DNA from: Chloroflexota bacterium
GTDB taxonomy: Bacteria > Chloroflexota > Limnocylindria > Limnocylindrales > CSP1-4
Direction: 5' to 3'
Assembly: GCA_016200675.1 (NCBI GenBank)
Contig: JACQEH010000104.1
Span: 1 to 18,295, forward strand
Length of the DNA: 18,295 bases
The translations under genes and the position numbers were made by a program. Under the pieces are notes generated by a model. It had not been told where the DNA came from. It worked only from the letters and a program-made list of their open reading frames with translations, and made no database searches. This document shows, one piece after another, positions 14,726 to 18,295 of the stretch (position 1 is the first letter of the stretch; every line of letters begins with the position of its first letter).

Positions 14726-15437
14726 TCAAGGCTCGGCGCCGGGGTCGTCGATGGGCATCGCGGCACGCCGCATGAGGAGCTGACGGCCTCCAAGCGCGAG
14801 GGCGCCGTCCAGGTGCCAGCCGAACGCCGAGGTCCCGCGGACGGACGCGGGGATGAGCGTGGCGCCGGCGACGCGCAGGCCGATCTTGACGGCTTTATGG
14901 GTCGCACGTTCGATAACTGAACGCACTTGGCTGGCAGATGAAGTCATGGATCCGCAACAGTCGCGGCGACCATGGAGGCGCCCAGATCAGCTGGATCACC
15001 GTGCCCGCCGCATTCACGAGGGCGGCATGCCCGTAGACGACGTCCACGTCGGGCCGGGCCGCGAAGACGGCGACCGCGGCCTCGATGGCCTGAGGGTCGA
15101 AGTACGCGTCGTCGGAGTTGAGCCATCCGATGATGGCGCCGTGGCTCGCGGCCAGGGCCTTGTTGATCGCGTGGGATTGACCGCGGTCTGCCTCGCTTCG
15201 CCAGACGAGCCGATCCCGTGGCCGCGATTCGAGAAGCTCACGCGAGCCATCGGTCGATCCGCCGTCCATCACGATGTGCTCGAGGGTCGGGTATGTCTGC
15301 CGAGCGACGGAGTCGAGGTTGTCGCCGAGCCAGCGGACTTGCTGGAACGACGGCGTGAGGATGGACACCAGCGGCTTCGCGCCGCTTCCCGCAGGCTCCG
15401 GCTTTGTGCTTCCGCCCGACGGGCTGCCCACGTTCAT
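14726..15437 (-). pseudogene. Broken GT2-family glycosyltransferase
   Basis: The ATG at 15437 opens a clear GT2 (GT-A fold) N-terminal half of 180 residues. It has the first strand V-S-I-L-T-P-S-F, D-G-G-S-T-D-G-S, S-E-A-D-R-G-Q-S and the metal-binding N-S-D-D in GWLNSDDAYFDP. It continues to I-C-Q-P-S-A-F-S-Y-R, after which a stop at 14895-14897 ends it. Working GT2 proteins of this type continue with the acceptor-site region (usually D-Y-E-L-W-L-R) and a C-terminal part, and these are missing here. In another minus-strand frame a 73-codon stretch (14947 to 14726) could be the original C-terminus. An internal deletion with a frame change would explain both. The N-terminal identification is firm. 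Linking the second piece is inference. Confidence 0.72.
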
Positions 15438-15648
15438 CGGGCGGAGAGGGCCGGGTGACCGACTCGCAGCGACCCGTCGAAGCCGATGACGGCTGTCCTC
15501 AAGGCGGTGATTCCCATGGGCTTCAAAATGACCCACGCGGCGGTGGGGCTCGGCTGAGTATAGATCGTGATCCGGGAGCCCTCGTCGGGACCGCCCCCGG
15601 GTGGGTCGACGTGCCCATAATCAGGCGGGCGATCGCGCCCAGAACGGT
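15438..15648. other. Divergent spacer
   Basis: This lies between the minus-strand GT2 pseudogene and the plus-strand fusion gene and should hold the promoter of the latter. AT-rich words are TATAGA at 15559-15564 and CATAAT at 15616-15621. Neither has a -35-like partner at 16-18 bases, so no promoter is claimed. I see no gene here. Confidence 0.35.
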
Positions 15649-17667
15649 ATGGCGGAGCGCGTGGCCAAGATCCTCATCGTCGGCATCAACTACCGGCCCG
15701 AGACGACCGGGATCGCCCCGTATACGACCGACGTCGCCGAGCACCTCGCGGCCGCCGGCAACGACACGATTGTGATCACGGGATTCCCGCACTACCCATC
15801 CTGGAAAGTCGAGCCGGGCACCTACCGGCTGTGGACGACCGAGATGCTTAACGGCGTCCGCGTCCTGCGTCGACGGCACTACGTGCCGCGATCCCAGTCG
15901 GCCATCAGGCGGGCGCTGTACGAGGGAACGTTCCTGCTCAACGGCGCCTTGGCGGGCACGGGGCGACCTGACCTGGTGATCGGCGTGATCCCAAGCCTCG
16001 GCGGTGGCATCCTCGCCCGGGGCTTCGCGGCCCGCGCCCGGGCACCGTACGCGCTTATCTTCCAGGACCTGATGGCGCCCGCGGCGCGGCAGAGTGGGAT
16101 CGAAGGCGGGACGACCGTCGCCGGCGTCACCGCGCGCCTCGAGCAGTGGGCCGTCGCCCGGGCGACGACAGTCGGCGTCGCCTCGGAGAACTTCCGACCC
16201 TACCTCCAGGGCCTCGGTGTCGACGACGATCGGATCGTCAGCCTGCCGAACTGGTCGCACGAGCATCCGCCCTCGGCGGACCGATCCGCGACTAGGGATG
16301 CCCTCGGCTGGGCGCCGGACCGGACGGTGGTCCTCCACGCGGGCAACATGGGCCTCAAGCAGGGGCTCGGGCAGGTCGTGGAGGCCGCACGACGAGCCGA
16401 CGAGTTGGCCGCGCCGGTCCTGTTCGTGCTGATGGGCGAGGGGAGCCAACGGTCGGCGCTCGAGGCCGAGGGCTACGGTATCGAGCGGCTCCAGTTCCTC
16501 CCGTTCCAGCCCGAGGAGCGCGTCGCCGACATGCTCGACGCGGCGGATGTACTCCTCGTCAGCGAGCGCGCGAGCGTCATCGACATGTCCCTCCCGAGCA
16601 AGCTCACGGCCTACTTCGCGGCCGGCCGGCCGATCGTCGCGGCCGTTCCGACGGATGGCGCGACGGCCGCCGAGATCGAGCGTTCCTGCGCGGGCGTCAT
16701 CGTCCCCGTCGGGCAGGCGGACGGATTGATCGAGGCGGTCGTCGCGCTCCGGGACGATGCGTGGCGAGCGGCCGCTCTGGCCGAGGCCGGGCGGCGCTAC
16801 GCGACGTCTGCGCTCGACCAGCCGACCGCGATGCTCCGCATCGACCGCCTCGTGGGGCAGGCACTTGGCGGTCGGTCAACCGAGCACCGGCGACCCGCGG
16901 CCGCAGGTCAGGAGCCGGCTTGGTCCTTCGACCTCCTGGGCGTCGAGGTCAACGGGGCGCCGTTCAGGGACGTGCTCAGGCGTGCCCTCGCCGCGCCGGT
17001 GACCGGCGAGCGGCTTTCGCTCCACTTCGCGACCGCGCATACCCTTGTTGAAGCCCACGACAGCCAACGGATGCACGCCGCCCTGCGCGCTGGCACGGTC
17101 GAACCGGACGGCATGCCGCTCGTCTGGCTCGGCCGGCGACAGGGAGTGCCCGTGGAGCGCGTGTGCGGTCCGGACTTCATGCCCGCCCTCATCGAGGCGG
17201 GCATCGCCGCCGGGTGGACCCACTTCTTCTACGGCGGCGCGCCCGGTGTTCCCGAGGTGCTTGCGAGCCGCTTGGCGGCCCGCTATCCGGGCCTCAAGGT
17301 CGTCGGGACCCTGTCGCCGCCGTTCCACGCGCTGTCCGAGGACGAGGAGGCGACGATGATCGATACGATCAATGCCGCGGCCCCCGACTTCCTGTGGGTC
17401 GGCCTCGGAACCCCGAAGCAGGATCTGTGGGTGGCCGAGCATCGCGACCAGGTGCGGGCGCCCGTGGTGCTGGCGGTCGGAGCCGCGTTCGACTTCCATG
17501 CCGGCCTCCGGCGCCGGGCGCCACGCTGGATGCAGCGGAGCGGCATGGAGTGGCTGTTCCGGCTTGCCGTCGAGCCGCGACGGCTGGGCAGCCGGTACAC
17601 GCGGGTCAACGCCCGGTTCCTGCGCCTGGTGATCGACGCGGGCGATGCGCCACGGACGGGCAGGTGA
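15649..17667 (+). CDS. Fusion of WcaI-like GT4 glycosyltransferase and WecG/TagA/CpsF glycosyltransferase
   Basis: A 672-residue two-domain enzyme. Residues 5-410 are a GT4 domain of the WcaI/WbuB type: L-I-V-G-I-N-Y-x-P-E-T-T-G-I-A-P-Y, FPHYPSW near 47-52, HAGNMGLKQGL at 230-240, and the S-L-P-S-K-L-x-A-Y-F-A-A-G-R-P-I-V stretch near 314-330. A Gly/Arg/Pro-rich linker (408-424) leads to a WecG/TagA/CpsF domain at 426-665. That domain has P-D-G-M-P with the catalytic-type D487, C-G-P-D-F near 506-510 and VGLGTPKQDLW at 584-594. It ends with R-R-A-P-R-W-M-Q-R-S-G-M-E-W-L-x-R-L and EPRRLGSRY. WecG/TagA enzymes add the second sugar to undecaprenyl-PP-linked glycans. The conserved T-x-N at the domain start reads F460-A-T462. 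The ATG at 15649 is chosen, with GTG 15661 as an alternative. Confidence 0.9.
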   Translation: MAERVAKILIVGINYRPETTGIAPYTTDVAEHLAAAGNDTIVITGFPHYPSWKVEPGTYRLWTTEMLNGVRVLRRRHYVPRSQSAIRRALYEGTFLLNGALAGTGRPDLVIGVIPSLGGGILARGFAARARAPYALIFQDLMAPAARQSGIEGGTTVAGVTARLEQWAVARATTVGVASENFRPYLQGLGVDDDRIVSLPNWSHEHPPSADRSATRDALGWAPDRTVVLHAGNMGLKQGLGQVVEAARRADELAAPVLFVLMGEGSQRSALEAEGYGIERLQFLPFQPEERVADMLDAADVLLVSERASVIDMSLPSKLTAYFAAGRPIVAAVPTDGATAAEIERSCAGVIVPVGQADGLIEAVVALRDDAWRAAALAEAGRRYATSALDQPTAMLRIDRLVGQALGGRSTEHRRPAAAGQEPAWSFDLLGVEVNGAPFRDVLRRALAAPVTGERLSLHFATAHTLVEAHDSQRMHAALRAGTVEPDGMPLVWLGRRQGVPVERVCGPDFMPALIEAGIAAGWTHFFYGGAPGVPEVLASRLAARYPGLKVVGTLSPPFHALSEDEEATMIDTINAAAPDFLWVGLGTPKQDLWVAEHRDQVRAPVVLAVGAAFDFHAGLRRRAPRWMQRSGMEWLFRLAVEPRRLGSRYTRVNARFLRLVIDAGDAPRTGR

Positions 17668-18295
17668 GGTCGCTCCCCTGGACGCGCTGATGCTCACCCC
17701 GGATGAGGGGCACCTCGATCGGCGCATCGCGCAGGAAGCGGCGACGCTCGCAGCTCAGGGCTGGACGGTCGACATCCACCCGGCCGTGGATCCGCACCTC
17801 GCGTTTGACGGCGACCTCCCGCCGGCCGTCCGCCTGCTGGCGAACCCGCGCCCCCCGGTCCGACCGTCTGGACCCGGGCGCGCCGTCCTCCGGCGCGTGA
17901 AGCGGCGGCTCGACCGTCTGGCGCCACCGGTGGCCCGCTTTATCGAGGCCGTCCAGTACCGCCGCCGGGATATCGCGCGTGAGATCACCGATGCGAACGC
18001 GCCGAACCTCCTGGCCGGCCGCCGGTACGACCTCGTGGTGGCCCACGACGTCCCGGTGATGCCGCTCGCCGTGCGGCTGGCGGCCCGGTGGAACGCGGCA
18101 ATCGTCAGCGACCTCCACGAGGTCTTCCCGAAGCAGGACGAGTACTTCACCTCGTCAGTTGCCCGGCGGTATTGGCGGCACCTGGAGGGGGTCGGGCTCG
18201 CAGCGTCAGACGGAATCGTGTGCGTAAACGAGGCCGTTGAGAGCTACGCTCGTAAGACGCATACTCCGATGGCACCGATCGCGGTGGTGCACAAC
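17645..18295 (+). CDS. GT4-family glycosyltransferase, 3' end beyond window
   Basis: The frame is open to the last base, so the C-terminal donor domain is cut off. The visible 217 residues are the N-terminal domain of a GT-B enzyme: A-L-M-L-T-P-D-E then L-D-R-R-I-A-Q-E-A-x-x-L, V-V-A-H-D-V-P-V-M-P-L-A and S-D-L-H-E-V-F-P. L-E-G-V-G-L-A-A-S-D-G-I-V-C-V-N follows. These match GT4 proteins of polysaccharide loci. The ATG at 17645 overlaps the fusion gene by 23 bases and supplies residues before the first strand. The ATG at 17690 would cut into that strand and is less likely. Neither has a clear Shine-Dalgarno. It would extend the glycan begun by the fusion enzyme, but its substrate is not known. 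Confidence 0.85.
   Translation, partial: MRHGRAGEVAPLDALMLTPDEGHLDRRIAQEAATLAAQGWTVDIHPAVDPHLAFDGDLPPAVRLLANPRPPVRPSGPGRAVLRRVKRRLDRLAPPVARFIEAVQYRRRDIAREITDANAPNLLAGRRYDLVVAHDVPVMPLAVRLAARWNAAIVSDLHEVFPKQDEYFTSSVARRYWRHLEGVGLAASDGIVCVNEAVESYARKTHTPMAPIAVVHN

Noticed and set aside
13576..14907. 443-codon minus-strand open frame opposite the GT4 gene
   Set aside because: It is low-complexity, Arg/Pro/Ser-rich and opposite a glycosyltransferase with clear motifs. No start signal is evident.
15616..15621. CATAAT as a -10 box for the fusion gene
   Set aside because: No -35-like sequence lies 16-18 bases upstream, and one such word is expected by chance in a spacer of this length.

Overview
The window is very GC-rich. 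One line I counted inside the first O-antigen ligase gene is about 57% GC, while most other lines look near 70%. Genes are packed tightly, start codons are often GTG, and same-strand genes usually overlap by 1-4 bases. This suits a high-GC free-living bacterium such as a Chloroflexota or Actinomycetota member. I cannot name the phylum from the sequence, and the taxonomic guess is weak. No RNA gene, CRISPR array, transposase or phage gene was seen.

Layout. (1) 1-1682: the end of a fatty-acid cluster, with a 5'-truncated FabH-type ketoacyl synthase coupled to a FabG-type reductase. (2) 1686-6765, plus strand and apparently continuous with fabG: an O-antigen ligase/polymerase carrying an inserted carbohydrate-binding-like domain, a GT4 glycosyltransferase, and a second O-antigen ligase-like membrane protein. 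(3) 11500 down to 6139, minus strand: a Wzx-type flippase, a SAM methyltransferase, a DegT-family sugar aminotransferase, a NeuD/PglD-type acetyltransferase and a GT4 glycosyltransferase. The last of these overlaps the second ligase tail-to-tail by 627 bases. (4) 11777-12448: a decayed region holding a methyltransferase pseudogene. (5) 12542-14655, plus strand: a Zn-ribbon SAM methyltransferase and a GT4 glycosyltransferase. (6) 15437 down to 14726, minus strand: a broken GT2 glycosyltransferase. (7) 15649-18295, plus strand: a large fusion of a WcaI-like GT4 glycosyltransferase with a WecG/TagA/CpsF glycosyltransferase, then a GT4 glycosyltransferase cut by the window end.

Together regions 2-7 read as a Wzx/Wzy-type surface polysaccharide locus. 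The aminotransferase and acetyltransferase would make an N-acylated amino sugar. The glycosyltransferases and the WecG-like domain would assemble the lipid-linked repeat unit, and the methyltransferases would decorate it. The flippase would export it, and the two ligase/polymerase proteins would polymerise it or attach it to an acceptor. The two pseudogenes and the overlapping tails suggest the locus has been rearranged, as is common for surface-antigen loci.

The most notable items are the carbohydrate-binding-like domain inside a ligase loop, the GT4-WecG fusion, the 627-base convergent overlap, and a likely CTG start for the second ligase.
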